Assembly (NCBI GenBank): GCA_022818135.1
Contig: JAFMSR010000002.1
Location: 41,829,107 to 41,893,106, forward strand
From: Saxidomus purpurata
Taxonomy: Eukaryota; Mollusca; Bivalvia; Venerida; Veneridae
DNA length: 64,000 nucleotides
Reading direction: 5' to 3'
How positions within the stretch are numbered: the first letter of the stretch is position 1; every line of letters starts with the position of its first letter. Shown here in pieces: positions 35,760-49,260 of the stretch. The notes under the pieces were generated by a model. The model did no database searches. It worked only from the letters and a program-made list of their open reading frames with translations, and was not told where the DNA came from. A program made the translations under genes and the position numbers.

Positions 35760-38049
35760 TTAATGAATTACAGTTCATGATGAGAATCTCTGCAAAAAAC
35801 AAATGTTTCTCAAGCGTACGTGAAGTGCAGATGTTTTTGACGTTGGTGTTTCATAATGTAATAATACCGATAATTTACAACTCATTTGATGCACCTTTAG
35901 AGAACTTCAATTCGTTGTTATTGCATACTTTAGATATATTTTGTAATTTTAAAAGCAATAAGTTGGGCATGGATTCCTCCATGACTGTGTTGTCCCAATC
36001 TAAGCACAGTTCTTTATTATGATGAATGGATATTGCAGAATTGTGAAACTCCGTAATGGGTTTTCAAAGGCTTAAATGGAATTACATGGATACGTTTGTA
36101 ATATCTCTTGATAATTTCAATTTTAAGGAACAAATCGGAAGGGTCTAAATCACTCTTATATTTGTAACATTTTCGCTGGAATCGATTAAGATGTCACCGG
36201 TCTGTTGATAAATGACACTGGGGATCAAAATTTGACATTATTTTGTTCGCAATAAATGGAAGGAACGAATGGGGGATTACGGCCGGAACAATTTACGCTC
36301 CCTTCATGAAATGGCTTTTATATCATTCATTTTTAGGTGTTGCACCTAATGTCTGTCTGTTGTTTTCTCTTTATTTAGCAAAGATGGTACATTTTGTTCT
36401 TAAAAATGAAAAAAAACAGGTTCAGTGATGAAATTGTTTCATTTTAGTACACTGGCCTTCTCTTGTAGAAAACTAGCCTGAGAGTATGCTTATATATGCA
36501 AACTGGTCCTATTGGGTTCATCCAAATCTTCATCTTCATCTTAATCTATTGTCACAAACTTTTGACCTGTCAGGACCTTTTCCCAGAGCAAAGTTCAGCC
36601 TCGTATCATTTGTGAGTTTAGACCTGGTCCAACTAATGTCACGGTTTCCTTTAATAAGGCTTAGGCATCCGTGTTGTCTATATATCACTCGTGTCCCAGG
36701 AACGGCCATCACTGTGTAGTTTATTCCTAAAATTATGAGCTTCCCGCTCCACCATAATATTGGTCTGAATTTGTTCTTTACTAGGAGGTGAATGATGGAG
36801 ACTTCAATGTTTGCTGTCAAAAACAACGCATATTGCTGAGACAAGGTAAAGTACACACACAGTCTGAATCTTAAAAATAATTTACCATTCACATGAGTCT
36901 CCTTTAGACTGACAACACTATACTCTAACTGATAATCAAAAGTTATGTTCAAACTGGCTGTAATATATTTGTTGTTTCAGTAATCATACTTCAAAATTTA
37001 TTTTTAATGTAAAAGGTTGTTGTTAAACATAAAACCGCTTTGTCGGTTTGATACAAAACGGGTAATCGGACAGCTATACATAGCCGACAATAACCCTTTG
37101 ATCTTTCATCATTGATTCTTTTATCGCAACCTCATTGATGTGCATTGTCCGTTTGTACTCAATTGTTCTTGCCATGCCTTATGTCCGAAATTCCAAAACT
37201 GTTTAAATTTTAATAGTGTTTATAAAGAATCAGCACTGTAGCAACGCCGTCATTTATCCAATTTGAGAGGTCACGTGATCAAACATAGGGGATTTTCTGG
37301 ATTTGTAAGTTAAATTGTGGTCAGACAATCTCGACTGATGTACATCTTAATCCGGTCTTTATCTTCGTGATTTATGAATAATGTATAGACATATATTCAA
37401 GCATTTTCTTGGATTTACGGTAAGTCGTGAGAATAATTCTTGCGTAAGAATAGCACAGATGTTTCATGTTTAACAGTGAAGTGATCTATCAGAACAAAGA
37501 CCATTTAAGCCAAAATCGGACAGATATGGGGCATTTGGACTAACCTGTAATTCCAGTAATGCCTGAAGAGATGGAAATATTCATTTGATACGATAATGTC
37601 AATTAAACAATAAAATCGTTGTTTGTGTAAAAAATGATAGATATTATTGAAATAATTAATTTGTAGTTGGTTATCACTTGAATCAAGGGTCTATAGCAGT
37701 TTTCAAACTGTAAGAAATGGTCAAATTTACCATATAACTTCATATGCAATGTGATTACAACATGAACCGAAGAAGTTTCACGCGCTACAGTATCGACCAC
37801 TGTCCCTGTCCATAAAGTTAAATTTCGCACCAAGTCGAAAGGTTTCCGGAGACCGAAAGTGTCGAATAGTTTTAGAAAATTGTTTACATGTCAGGTTGGC
37901 TGTTTGAAAGCCTTCAACCTTTAAGAGGGTTTTCATTTAAGACCATGCCAGTCAAGCTCCCCATACTATTCCCCACCGTAACCAAAAAGACTTCTCTGCC
38001 TTATCATTGCATTGTCAGATTGGTACTTTTTGTTTTTCGCTTAAATTTG
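35760..38049. other. Non-coding stretch after gene B
   Basis: AT-rich sequence without a supported exon. Short open frames of 60-138 codons on both strands show no recognisable motif. Confidence 0.5.
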
Positions 38050-38772
38050 AATATCACGGTTGGTTAACTCTCCCCACCACAACAAAATGCGGTGATAGAA
38101 AACTGTGGGTTGTGCACTTTCGAGGTGGTTCTACCAACTAAACGATAAATGTGGGTAAGATTTTTGAAAATTTTGTTTTAAGTTATTTTATTGAAGAACT
38201 TTCAAAAATAGGGGAATGTTGTTATACTAGCAGAAATGTTGAGACTACCGTTTTGCATGAAATGTCGAAACAAAAAAAAACAAAATTGTAGTTTCTAGAA
38301 TCTTAATAAGTTGTCGACAATCTTGATTTTCAATAACCAAAGTTAGACTTTCCTTATTTTTTGGTCCCAAATCCCGTTTTTCCAAATATATTTGATATGT
38401 CATGTACGACTACATGTACAAAATAGCTATTTCTTGTCACTGACCGATCCGGCGAGTAAATAAATAGAAGTTACGGCCAATTTTTCAATGAGGTGGTGGG
38501 GAGGAGTAAGAGGTGGTGGGGATTTGAAAGTGGTAGGTAAGATGCGTATTTTGTTTCGACATTTCATGCAAACGGTAGTCTCAACATTTATACTGGTAAC
38601 TACATTCTCCTAGTTTTGAAGGTTCTTCAATAAAATAACTTAATATAATTTTTTTCAAAACTCATACATTTCTCGTTTATTTGGTAGAACCCCACGACCT
38701 CAGAAGTGCGCAACCCACAGTTTCCGTTCACCACATTTTGTGGTGGTGAGGAGAGTTAACCGCCCGTGAATA
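38050..38772. mobile_element. Foldback element with arms of about 220 bp
   Basis: The left arm (about 38050-38275) and right arm (about 38549-38772) are inverted copies. Outer ends pair AATATCACGG with CCGTGAATATT; inner ends pair GCATGAAATGTCGAAACA with TGTTTCGACATTTCATGC. The loop of about 270 bp has GGTGGTGGGG repeats and no coding capacity. A non-autonomous foldback DNA transposon is likely; a target duplication was not clear. Confidence 0.85.
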
Positions 38773-39469
38773 TTGTACGTACCCCTTATTTAACTATTTT
38801 CCTAAACGCTAACCTGCTTGTATGTATTTCAGGGTAAGTAAGAAAACATTTATCTGAACATAAATTCGAAAAGTTTGAAAATTTCAGGAATATAAGTTAA
38901 CATCCGTCGCATACAGACACAGATCTTGACAAATACTAAATTATTATACGAGATAAACGTACTGAAAAACAGTGCCAATACAGTGAGACAGCAAACAGAA
39001 AATTAAATTTTATGTTTCTTAGTAAAATTATATGGTTTTATCTAGTGTTTGTGAGATATTGTTAATTCCTTCTTCGCCCCTGGTTCTATGCTGGCCATTG
39101 CTGGGCGCTATGGAACTGCATTGTCAGGATTTCGTTTCCTCCCTTGATTTTTTATTTATCCTTTTACGCCCATTGAATACATAATCTATGTTTCGGTAAT
39201 ATAATCTGCTAGATGTAAGGAGTGCTTCTTTAATGTGTTTTGTGAAATTAATAATCTGCTTCGCTTATTCTAGACTATAGCTCAAGACGTTTGTAAGTAT
39301 AAGTATTTTGCCAATGCGTTTAAATAGTTTTGATCACGTTATTACACATGACTGGTGTTTATCATCAAACTGAAATGAGCTTCATTTGCCCACATGTGCA
39401 CGAGAGATTTTATATAATCGTAATGTGTACGTCAATTAGTCTGTTTACACTAAAGGGACACCTACCAGA

Positions 39470-40110
39470 GGCTTTTTATGGTCCGTTTTTACAAAAAAGT
39501 TACTGAAGTATCTCTCAAAGTGAAAAATCACAGGAGCAGAAGGGGGACAAGTGCAACCAGCAACTCAGTGTTTCCATCTGACCAGTACTATCTCAATCTC
39601 ACCCAAGCTCTTCTTCTAATAGCACCCATAAATCTTTTAAAAGCGGGAAGCACTTTACTCTCACTCAGCATGTTGTCATAAATGTATATGCGCAATGCTA
39701 GTCTACACCTGTAAATGAGCTTTTCATCAAGTCTCGGCCAGGGAACTTCAAATCAAAAACCACCACCCTCTGGTCCACTAACTGCTGTAAATAATATGAC
39801 GCAGTGCTTGCAACAACACTTTGAGGAGACTGACATTCAGCTGAAGGTGGCTATTTATCATCTCTCTAAAAATGAACCTCAAGAAGTTTCCAAAACCGTT
39901 GAGAAGATTAGAAATATGAACAAAGTGAAGCATCATCAGCTACAGTACCAGCTACATTGTAAAGACTCTTATGACAAGTATTACTGGACTTGAGCAGAAA
40001 GTAGTATCCTTGCAGAAAAGAGAAAAATACCTTCTACACAGTCAGACAACAATGCAGCAGAAGATGGACATGGAAGAGCCTGCATGTAAAAAGGTCTTTT
40101 GAGGACAGTG
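39470..40110 (+). pseudogene. Decayed coding-like tract of unknown family
   Basis: A frame at 39715-39993 (about 92 codons, with QCLQQHFEETDIQLKVAIYH) continues, after a shift of frame near 39920-39990, as TSITGLEQKVVSLQKREKYL up to a stop near 40100. The composition suggests a coiled coil. A neighbouring short frame lies at 39478-39681. No family was recognised; a transposon-derived remnant or an exon of an unseen gene are both possible. Confidence 0.35.
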
Positions 40111-40769
40111 ATGACAAACAGTGTATAGCACACAAACTGATTTCTTGGGGAATCATGGCTTAATATCTTGGCCTACGAACTGATTTTGTTTGGCAATCTT
40201 GTAGGACGTTTGCTTGCTTATAACACTTTTTGTTTAATTCTTTATGTGCCTTTTTATGTGTGCATGCTGAATGCTATATTTGAAAATCTGTTTTTCTACA
40301 AATTTCCACATATCATATTTTTGTTAACAATGTCATAGTTTTCCACATTTCTTATTTTTGTAAATTTAATGTCAAAGTTTTACACATAACTTAATTTTGT
40401 CAATAATGTTTGCATTTAAAGGTAGAACAAGGTTCTTATGGCATAGCATCTTCCTTATCATGTTAGTGCACCATGTAGCAATGTTTCTTGCAATTGTTTT
40501 CCTTTCAAAGTCCTGATTTATTCTAAAATGTATAAAGCCGCTTGAATGTCTCTGTTATTTTATTGCTACTTCCTAATGCTAAGTACAGTTCACTTACAGC
40601 AGCCTGTTTTTGGTATACTTTGGTTTATTCACATCTTTTTACAAGACTATATATTCCTATAGAACCTTCTTCTAGCCTTTCCTGAGATTGGCACCTTGTT
40701 TTTAGCCAGTCTCTGGTTTTGTTTATGTTTCATTAAAGAAATTTAAAAAATCTGGTTTGTGTAACCCAG

Positions 40770-40926
40770 GGCAATAAACAGAGCACAACGTGAGAGAGAA
40801 AAAAAGGGGAAACAAGTGGCACGCACTATTGCCTCCACACCTCAAAGTGCTACAAACATGCACTCTGCCAGCAATAGCCAGCCCTCCACGTCTATGAATA
40901 CTCCCAACGCATACACTGCCACATTG
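40770..40926 (+). pseudogene. Possible exon-like remnant
   Basis: A polar frame (RAINRAQREREKKGKQ, then Ser/Thr/Asn-rich) lies between an acceptor-like CCCAG and a donor-like GTAATT. No homologue was recognised. It may belong with 39470-40110. Confidence 0.2.
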
Positions 40927-41842
40927 GTAATTCAAATTTCATATGCTTCATTTAGGGGGCCAAGATACAAAATAGAGGCATTTGGAAATGCCGCCAAAGA
41001 GGTTTCATTATGGCAAAAAGAGTTCAAATGGGTTTTAGTCATTATGTTAATGACATTATCAAAATTCTATACAAATGTACAAATTTGGCCAAGATTTCTT
41101 CAAAACGCCTGTTTGATTTGATTTAACAGTACATTAGATATTATCCCGACGTACTACAATGACCATTTGACAGTGTCATTGGCAGTTCCGCTAAGAGCGG
41201 TACATGTGTTAAAAGGACTGCCATGAACCCACAAGAGCAAATAGTGACTGCTCTATAGATATTAACCGAGTGTATCAAGTGTAAAATATCATGAAAATTA
41301 TGCTGTATGTGGACACTGCATTAAAGTTGCTAACTGATAAGTGTTCCAAAATAAGTGTAGTGTTACTTGTAATTATCTGTATACAAGACCCCATATTATC
41401 ACATATTTATAATCTGTGTTCTTGATACAAAAAGGCCATCTGTGATAGTTGTTTAGAGGGAAATATGCTACATCTAGTAGATTATATTCTCAAATCATAG
41501 ATAATGTGTTCAATGAACGTAAAATGATAAATAAATAAAACTTTAAAGAACAACATATGGCGAAAAATGCCTCATTTGACCACAATTGATCACATATAGA
41601 GAGCCTTCTGAAATAAATCGCATCCACCCATTAATTGTACAACAAACGACGCTGCATTGATTGTTGAAAAGTTTACGGTACTGCAACATATTTTAAAACG
41701 CTGATTTTACCGATAATGACTGGAGAGCATAGCTTAAACTTTTAGGTTAAGTTATAATATTAACGAAAATTCTTTTATTTATGTTATTGAGGTTATTTAG
41801 TTTGACATCAGTTATAGGGTTAGTCCCGTTAAATAAAGATAT

Positions 41843-41948
41843 CCCCCCCCCCCCCATAATATATCTTCACTTTTTTTTTTTTTTCCCCAATCGTCGAATA
41901 GAATCATCTAATTGTCTGAGTACATGGAACAAATCATACCCCCCCCCC
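41843..41948 (+). repeat. C and T homopolymer cluster
   Basis: A C run (about 41843-41856), a T run (about 41870-41884) and a second C run (about 41940-41948). Such runs are error-prone in sequencing. Confidence 0.85.
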
Positions 41949-43210
41949 CTTCTATTCCTATATCTACAAGTAGTAGCTCCTGACAAGCTGGCTATCAACA
42001 TATCAGTTCGAAAACGTGTTCAAAGTGAAAATGCAAACATTGCATCTGAATGGCCCCAGAAAGGTACGGCAATTATTCAGATGGTCAATCAAATAATATG
42101 TCTGATACCAACAGTGTAATGGATCGAGCGGTTGAGAACTCGCCTGTACTAAATGTACCGTAGTGTCTGGAAAGACTTTCATGCATGTGAGTAATATGCA
42201 AAACATTGTTTTATCAAATCGATGATTTTATTTGCTTCGAAATAGGCTAAATGTTACAGAACAGGGGGTTGAACACGGTCCGTTTGACTAGACGAACCTG
42301 TGTCTTACCTTCAGAAATTTTCAACTTTCAGGAAGATAAGACATGGCTAATGAACGTTATGCTCGCTGAGACAGGTTATGGTTTTACTTATTGGGTAGAA
42401 TAATCTTTCGGCGTTTTAACAAGACCAAGTTTAAGCCGATATGTCATTTATTCGTAGAGAAAAGTTAGTCGATAGCAGACAGGGGATTTTCTTGTGAATC
42501 AGCGAGTTTCATCCCCTGTATTTTATATAGGTAATAGAAGGTGGGTGGGGTATGATTCGATCCCCTGCGGTCTGAACTGGTTGCGAAAAAAGTATATCCA
42601 TATGGTAAAGGATAAAAATAACACTCGATACAGTAGACGCTGAAAAACATGGTCATCAAGTGAAGCATACCCTTTGTCTTAACTCTTTACATTGAATTCA
42701 ATAAAACTTCATATAATGATCAGGCACAGTAAAAGAAAGTGCCGTGTACAAGAACCATAAATATATCTCGACTCATTACACTCGAGTTATACCAAGAACC
42801 ATAACTCTGTTTTAGTTTTTACAAGGTATTCTGTCACTTTTAACTTCTTCAGTTGAAAAAGCAGTCTTGCGAGGGTATCAATCACACTAAGTGATAGGTC
42901 TAGTTAGAATTTCATTCATTCCTTTTGAAAAGGATGTGTGCCGTTGGGTTTGTGGAAGATACAATATGTTTACCTGTTTACTCGTGTGTCAATGAAACCC
43001 ATGTGATGAAGTAAGTGTGATGTGTTAAGAAGCAAGGTTGTTGTGCTCGTTATCTCATACTTAGAATCTCTGTCTCTGATAGCATTGCGTGAAGAGAAAC
43101 GTGTGTAGGTCTCCCTTGTCAGTACATTGCCTCTCCACGGACAGGTCTTATGCAATACCTCAATTGGGCGACACGCGAAAACACCTCGTGCTTCATGCTG
43201 AACTTCAATG

Positions 43211-43531
43211 GTCTCTAGACTCCGTTTAGGATGTAGCTCTTTAAATCATGACCTATTTAGAAAGTCAGTTATCGAATCACTACAATGCTTTTGTGGCGAA
43301 ATAAAGACAGTTAATAACTTTCTACTTTCGTGTCGCAATTATACATCTCAAAGACAATGATTTGAGATAGACCTGCCTTGTCCGACTACATGCCAGCGTA
43401 TTTTGTATGGATGGGAAGAACTAAATTTTAACCAGAACACTTTAGTCGTCTCACTAGTTCAGAAATACATCCTCGCTACGGAGCGTTTCTCATCGCGAGC
43501 TGGAACACCGGACTTGCAACTTTCAAATTAA
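43211..43531 (+). mobile_element. Decayed C-terminal end of a LINE (non-LTR retrotransposon) ORF2
   Basis: One frame reads SRLRLGCSSLNHDLFRKSVI, then LQCFCGEIKTVNNFLLSC, up to a stop. After a shift of frame it continues as LYGWEELNFNQNTLVVSLVQ, KYILATERFS and TAA at 43529-43531. The order of arginine-rich start, C-x-CG...FLL-x-C and a final helix matches the region after reverse transcriptase in animal LINEs. It is 5' truncated and interrupted, so not active. Confidence 0.7.
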
Positions 43532-44039
43532 TAACGTTCACTAAACAACATTATCATTATTCCTTAATAATTATTTCATAATTGTTTTTCCTTTTTTCCA
43601 CTCTTTTACATGTCCTTTACACCTTTCTTTTTCATCTCACTGTATCTTTAAAATTGCTATAAAACACACAAAGCATCCCATCTTACCGAAAATCGTAGGA
43701 GCTGTATTCATATAAGCCTTTAAAGGGCTTGTTTACAAATCCTAATACAACTGATAACTTATGTGTATATTATTGTTAAAATGTTTGTTTACAAATTGCC
43801 ATACATAATGTATTATCTTTCTAGAAATTAATACTTTTTAAACTAATGGTCTGTAGAATCTGGGAGATAGATTCACGGTATTCTAGGTCCGCTGTCGTGT
43901 TGACAGGCCTCAAGCTATAAGCAATTGGTGTGCGGGTAGAACTAGGACAACTATCAAGTTCCCTTATGTGATTTCAGGAAAGGTGTTTGCATCATAAACT
44001 AAAGGTCAAACTAGAGAGCTATAAACATATATACCTGAC

Positions 44040-45200
44040 CAGAGTCTCGCTCTATAACAAATGGTGCAGTGCATTTTCAAAATGACTGCAGTTATTCAGA
44101 GCAAACCAGAATAGAGCAAAATGTAACTCAGGATCTGAGTCCCGATAGAGTCCGCCCTTTACTACTGGAATTCACCAACTTCGTCATAGAGCCACAGTGC
44201 GAGGAAGGGAATCTACTTGCAATAAAACTTTTGAAGTTGGAATGCAGGAAGAAAGCCGAAATAAACATATTCTGAAAGAGAAACACCTTCAGTGTTAGAG
44301 GGTCTATCTGTGGTTCCACTGAGGCAGGTAAGAAAGAGCAAAAGGAAAAAATCCTTACACTGATAAGAAACAGTATTGAAGCAAAGCAAACCAGCATATA
44401 CGTGGATAGCTTTGAGTGTGTAGAACTTGACAAGATAAAAGATACTGCTGGCGAATGACGCTGGTTTACCTCTTTCACTCTTGACAGGAGACATAAGAAA
44501 ATTTGTCAAAAGCGAAATGGGTGAACTGGATGTATACTAGTAGGTAAATACATTTGTTCCGGACAAGAGTTGTTTCCCTTATTGGATCTACAAGATAGCC
44601 TTTTGCCTGATGGAGTTCGTACGTAAGACATTTCAAGAGATACGGTTGGTTAATGAAGCAGTCACGAAAGGATCCAACGAGGTCCTTCCGAAACCTACAC
44701 AAACATACGGAGAATGCAGATCATAGTGGAATGATGACTTAGATGATCTTGATGTTCAATTACCAGAAGCAATGCAAGACATCCAAACACATTCCTCTGA
44801 ATAAATCAATATCAAGCTTAACAAGCAAATACAAAGTTCTTAAAAACTAAGATCCAAGATAGACAAAAAGTTTAGAGGGTAAAAAATGCATACAGCAACC
44901 TAACAGTTCACACAAAGCTGTAAGGAGTCAACAATATTGGTAGAGGCTGTCTGCGGTAGAAAACAAAAAGGTTACAGATTCGCTAACAATATCGAACACA
45001 TGTGTAGCATTTCTTTAAGAAGAATGAACCAGAGAGAGGAAAGAAAAGAAGAAAGGGAGAGGAGAATCTATTGTTAAAAGTGAGATCTCATCCTAAAGTA
45101 GCTACATTTTCCCTCAAACAGCTTACACTGTTTATCAAGGAAAAGTGTATGACCCAGAAAAGAAGATGTGTTGCAGGATGGGGAACCTCAGACAGACTTG
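44040..45200 (+). pseudogene. Decayed coding remnant of unknown family
   Basis: Coding-like pieces follow one another in changing frames with stops between them: QDLSPDRVRPLLLEFTNFVI, then TEAGKKEQKEKILTLIRNSI with YVDSFECVELDKIKD, then NDAGLPLSLLTGDIRKFVKS with EMGELDVY, then NEAVTKGSNEVLPKPTQTYG. This is what a pseudogene or dead transposon gene looks like. The family was not recognised. Confidence 0.45.
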
Positions 45201-45279
45201 ATTATTTTTTTTAAAAAGTCAAGTGTGTTTTGTTCAACTTAGTTAGAGACAGAAAACCGATTTCATAAAAATAACAAAA

Positions 45280-48200
45280 TTTTTAAAGCTGTTTCACAAG
45301 GAAAAATATACGTGTGTTTGCGTGTAGAACTATTTCTGTGTTTTTCTTTTAAAGCTGCTCGCTTTTAGTTGCAGTTGAAAAAAAAAACTTTAAAAAATGA
45401 CACACTCATACATAAATATAAAACTAAAGGCTAGAATCAACAATAGAAGTAAAAATATAGGTAGGAATTTGCAAAAATCGAATGAAAATGCTGGTTTTAC
45501 GGCACCGCTACAATATATGTTTATATTGGGATTTCAAAAGCGTTTGCAATGCTTCATTATTTGATAGCGTATTATTTCAAATCTACAGATATACTTGACA
45601 GGAAGTTATAGTGGAACCTTTTTATATGACTATATGTTCTAAAATGTGTTATTTTCATACAGTTTGAAGAACTTTATTTTTTACCAAAATCAGAGAGCGA
45701 GCAGCTTTAACAATCTTCGTTCAGTCATGTCACAAAATACCCACTTGTATATTTTGATGTACTTTACGTTTCAGTAGGCTCCGCAGAAATTAATTCATAA
45801 TTTAATAAAGCATACTCTCTGTGTAGAAGAAATAACAAAAATGTGACATTCATTTGTTTTATTCTCAAACAAAAAGTTTTATCATTGCCTTAACCCTGGC
45901 TTATATTTGTTCAATAAAACACGAGACAATATGCATTGAGTGTTTCCATAAACGTGTCAATTGCTACGTAATTAATGTTGTTATGCTTTACCTACCGTCT
46001 TTCAGTTATTGATCAAGATGTCACTTGACAATGTGGCTCCATAATGTACGAGGAGAGAAACGTAGAGTGTTGTATATCCAGGTTTGAACCTTTGATCCTC
46101 GGTACATCCCTGATATCCGGGTAGCTTAGCCGCTCTAGCATTTACTGCAGGAATGTGAATATTTATCAATTTCCCTGGCAAGAAATTTCATCTAAATAAA
46201 CAGATGTGCCATGATAGATTGTGTTTTAAACAGATTTCGCGAATAATGACGCGAACCTTGGCTTGGTACAATGTCACAAAATGGTTTATTGCTTGTCTTA
46301 TTTCCTTTCTGCTCGATTTTAATTTTGTTTGACATGGTTTTGAAATTAATCCTATAAATATGTGTTTTGCATGACAATAAAAAATTATTAGTTTGGTTAT
46401 TGTGTATGCTTATTTGTCTTTGATAGCTTATAAAGTGTTCTTAAATAATCAAATTTAGTTGACATTTTTAAATGTAGCATGTCTTTAGAATATCTAAGTT
46501 AGGATTTATTGAAAGAAAGTACAATTTCGTATATTTTATATATATTCATTTCGTTTTTAATCATGAGTAAATTAGATATTTTCTTATGCGTTGAAACATG
46601 ATTTTCACTTTGTTAAAAGCATAATACATTTATCATAAATCGTTTATAACTTAACTAATAAAACGTTTGCAAACTTTAGAAATGATCAACTGAATGTGAA
46701 AAGTGATTGTAGAGAGAAAAAACATTTTGCAAAATTCCATGACATCTTTCAAATATTTACTATAAGTTCACCCGTATTTGTCGATTGTTTTGGGTCACTT
46801 CATTCTCTATAAGAGCACTTGCAATATGTCAGTCACTGCTTTGGCTGTGAAACTATTGTGATTGGAGTTCAACAATGTATAAACAAAGACAAACATTTCT
46901 AAAATGCAATGCTAAGTATTGTTTTAATCATATGCAATCCTACACCAACCTGTGGCCTGCTTGGCTACACAAGTATACTTCATGTGTTCGTTTTTTATTT
47001 TTTTAAAATTTTATTAATGTAACAAAGGTAAAACGAATAGTGATATTATTTCAGATTTCGTTGACATATTTACAAAATATTAACAGCAAGCACTGACTAC
47101 AGAAAGTATAGAAGTTATTCATTATTGAATACAAATGCTCTGATTCATAAAGGAGTTCTTGTTCTATTGCTACGGGGGACATATGCAAAGTTATATTTAA
47201 GTATCACTTCATAGCTGTAAATGATGCTCCACTCTGTTTGGTAACTTCGTGGGGGTTCTATCAGATCTTTGTATGGGGTTACAATAAACGCGCGTTTTCA
47301 TAGTTATATCTGTATTATTTTGTTATCACTAATTTTGGTTTCTTAAACAAACTGAAAAAGTGCAGGTTTGGTGCGGTGAAGGGCATCCCTCAAAACATAG
47401 GAGCATAGGGGGAAATATAGGACTCTCTGCAGTATGTGGACTCTCTATTGTCTCCTTAGCACTGTCTGTATTTCCCAAACTGCTGAAGCAGTAGTAAAGT
47501 AACTGTGTTTAAGAAAGGGTGTCTAATGTTTTTTGTCATTGAGAACAAAGTTTTTTACTGATGTGTGTTAGGAATCATGTAATATCTCAGATATTAGGCA
47601 GGTCCTTTCCTGTGTTGTTAGGCCGATCTTCTCTCTACAGAAACTTAGCTAAATGTGCAGATCGTTTCACCTGTTAATTATGATTTAATAAACCTGATGG
47701 AAAATTTCTTTTATGTTTAATTAAGTTATGCAGCAAGGCTTTGAAGTGCACTTAAAATGCCTATTGAAACACGATCTGTAAAATGAAATTCAAAATATGA
47801 TAACGTTGTTTTTAATCTTTAGATCATTTGTGGACGCACGGATTTATTCTGTCACAGAAGGTCAAAGTCTCTGACATATAGATTCGTCTTCAAGATACAT
47901 AGCCGAATAAACACACAAAATATCGTAACATTCAAACAGAATGACTCTGTAACTATAACATGCCCGGTATAAAGCTTTATTAATAATTCCTCATTTGACA
48001 GATTTTGAAGTTTCAAATTTCCTGCCCTGAATTTTATTGATTTAGAGATAAAGGTATTAGGTAATGGCATTAAAATGTATTCGTATTTTGACAGTTTCCA
48101 CTATTACCGTTTTAAGTTTTCAAAATCAAGAAATGATCTAGAAGTGGTATATGAAAAACAGAAACAAATATACGTCCTCCTTAAATTATACAGGGGCACT

Positions 48201-49110
48201 ATTGACTTTCATCATAAATTATATCACCTGAAAAGTAGATCCTTGAAAAACCTGTATCATTGCCTGATTGTATTCATGCGCAGAGAATCTGCATTTTTGA
48301 CACATATTCTGATTGGAAGAATTGCTTTGAATTGCTAGCTTTAGTAACCACGCATTTTCGTAGAAAGCAATACTTACTTTTTACATTACTGTTTATGCTT
48401 TGACATAAATAAAGTTTATAGCTAGTTCAATTTGAATATTATACAGTTTTGTTCTTATCTGGAATGCTTTAATTATGTCGAAAGCGCCTTAAGTAAACAC
48501 GAAACCCTCATGACAAACAAAGTGGATTGCAATACTCTTGGATAAATTCAAGTAGGCTAAAATTCAGGGTTATCAAAATAACAAATCAAGCTGTAAAATG
48601 ATATTTTAAAACATATCCACATATGTACAACTTATCCTCATTTTCTTATCTCCCTAATTACACGAAATTCCCATTCTGCGGGTGAGACATGAAACACTAG
48701 AGCGGTCTCTCCTCGCACCGAGGTATGTTGTTTACACGGAGAGTCCAAATTTCCACACGAAAGGCTTAACTAGAGTACCGCACTATCTTTCATGTTGTGC
48801 AAAGTCAGGCTTGTCTCAGTGTTGTCCCATTTTCTCGCGTTAAGGCGGATTTCTTCTGCAAGATAAAAGAAAGATACAACCAAGAAGCTTCGTACTGATA
48901 AGCAATTTACTGTGTTTACAGATAAATCATTGATTTATTGACTATGAAACCAAATATGGCGACTAATTGCAATTAGCACACATGTAGACAATAAGATATT
49001 TGTAGTATGTGACTGTAATCTTATATAGCTGTTAGTTAAGTGGCTGCTGTCGTCATCAGTAAGATAGTGTGGAAGAATATGTTTTGTGTAGTTTTTTATA
49101 TTTAAGAAAT
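45280..49110. other. Non-coding stretch
   Basis: AT-rich DNA with no supported gene. The only internal feature noted is the tRNA-like head at 46081-46143. Confidence 0.45.
46081..46143 (-). repeat. Possible tRNA-derived SINE head
   Basis: On the minus strand it reads CTAGAGCGGCTAAGCTACCC, then about 30 bases, then GGTTCAAACC, like the A-box region and B box of a tRNA gene. The acceptor stem is not recognisable, so a SINE remnant is more likely than a tRNA gene. Confidence 0.3.
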
Positions 49111-49120
49111 AATAAATGCC

Positions 49121-49260
49121 TCCCTGTATTTTATCGTTGAATAAAATATAGTCAGGAATTTGGATGCGTAGTAATTCAATCACGAGTGCATAGCACGAGT
49201 GATTTAATTTTTCACATCCAAATGACTGGCTGTATTTTATTCAACGATAAAATATAGGGA
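49121..49260. repeat. 140-bp imperfect palindrome (hairpin element)
   Basis: The arms, about 69 bp each, read outward from GTGCATAGCAC. The ends are TCCCTGTATTTTATCGTTGA and its near-exact inverted copy. A second short palindrome built on the same CTGTATTTTATCG motif lies at 49435-49462, so the full element may reach about 49465. Confidence 0.85.

Noticed and set aside
36536..36952. 138-codon minus-strand frame
   Set aside because: No recognisable motif, composition like random AT-rich sequence, no supporting splice or poly(A) context.
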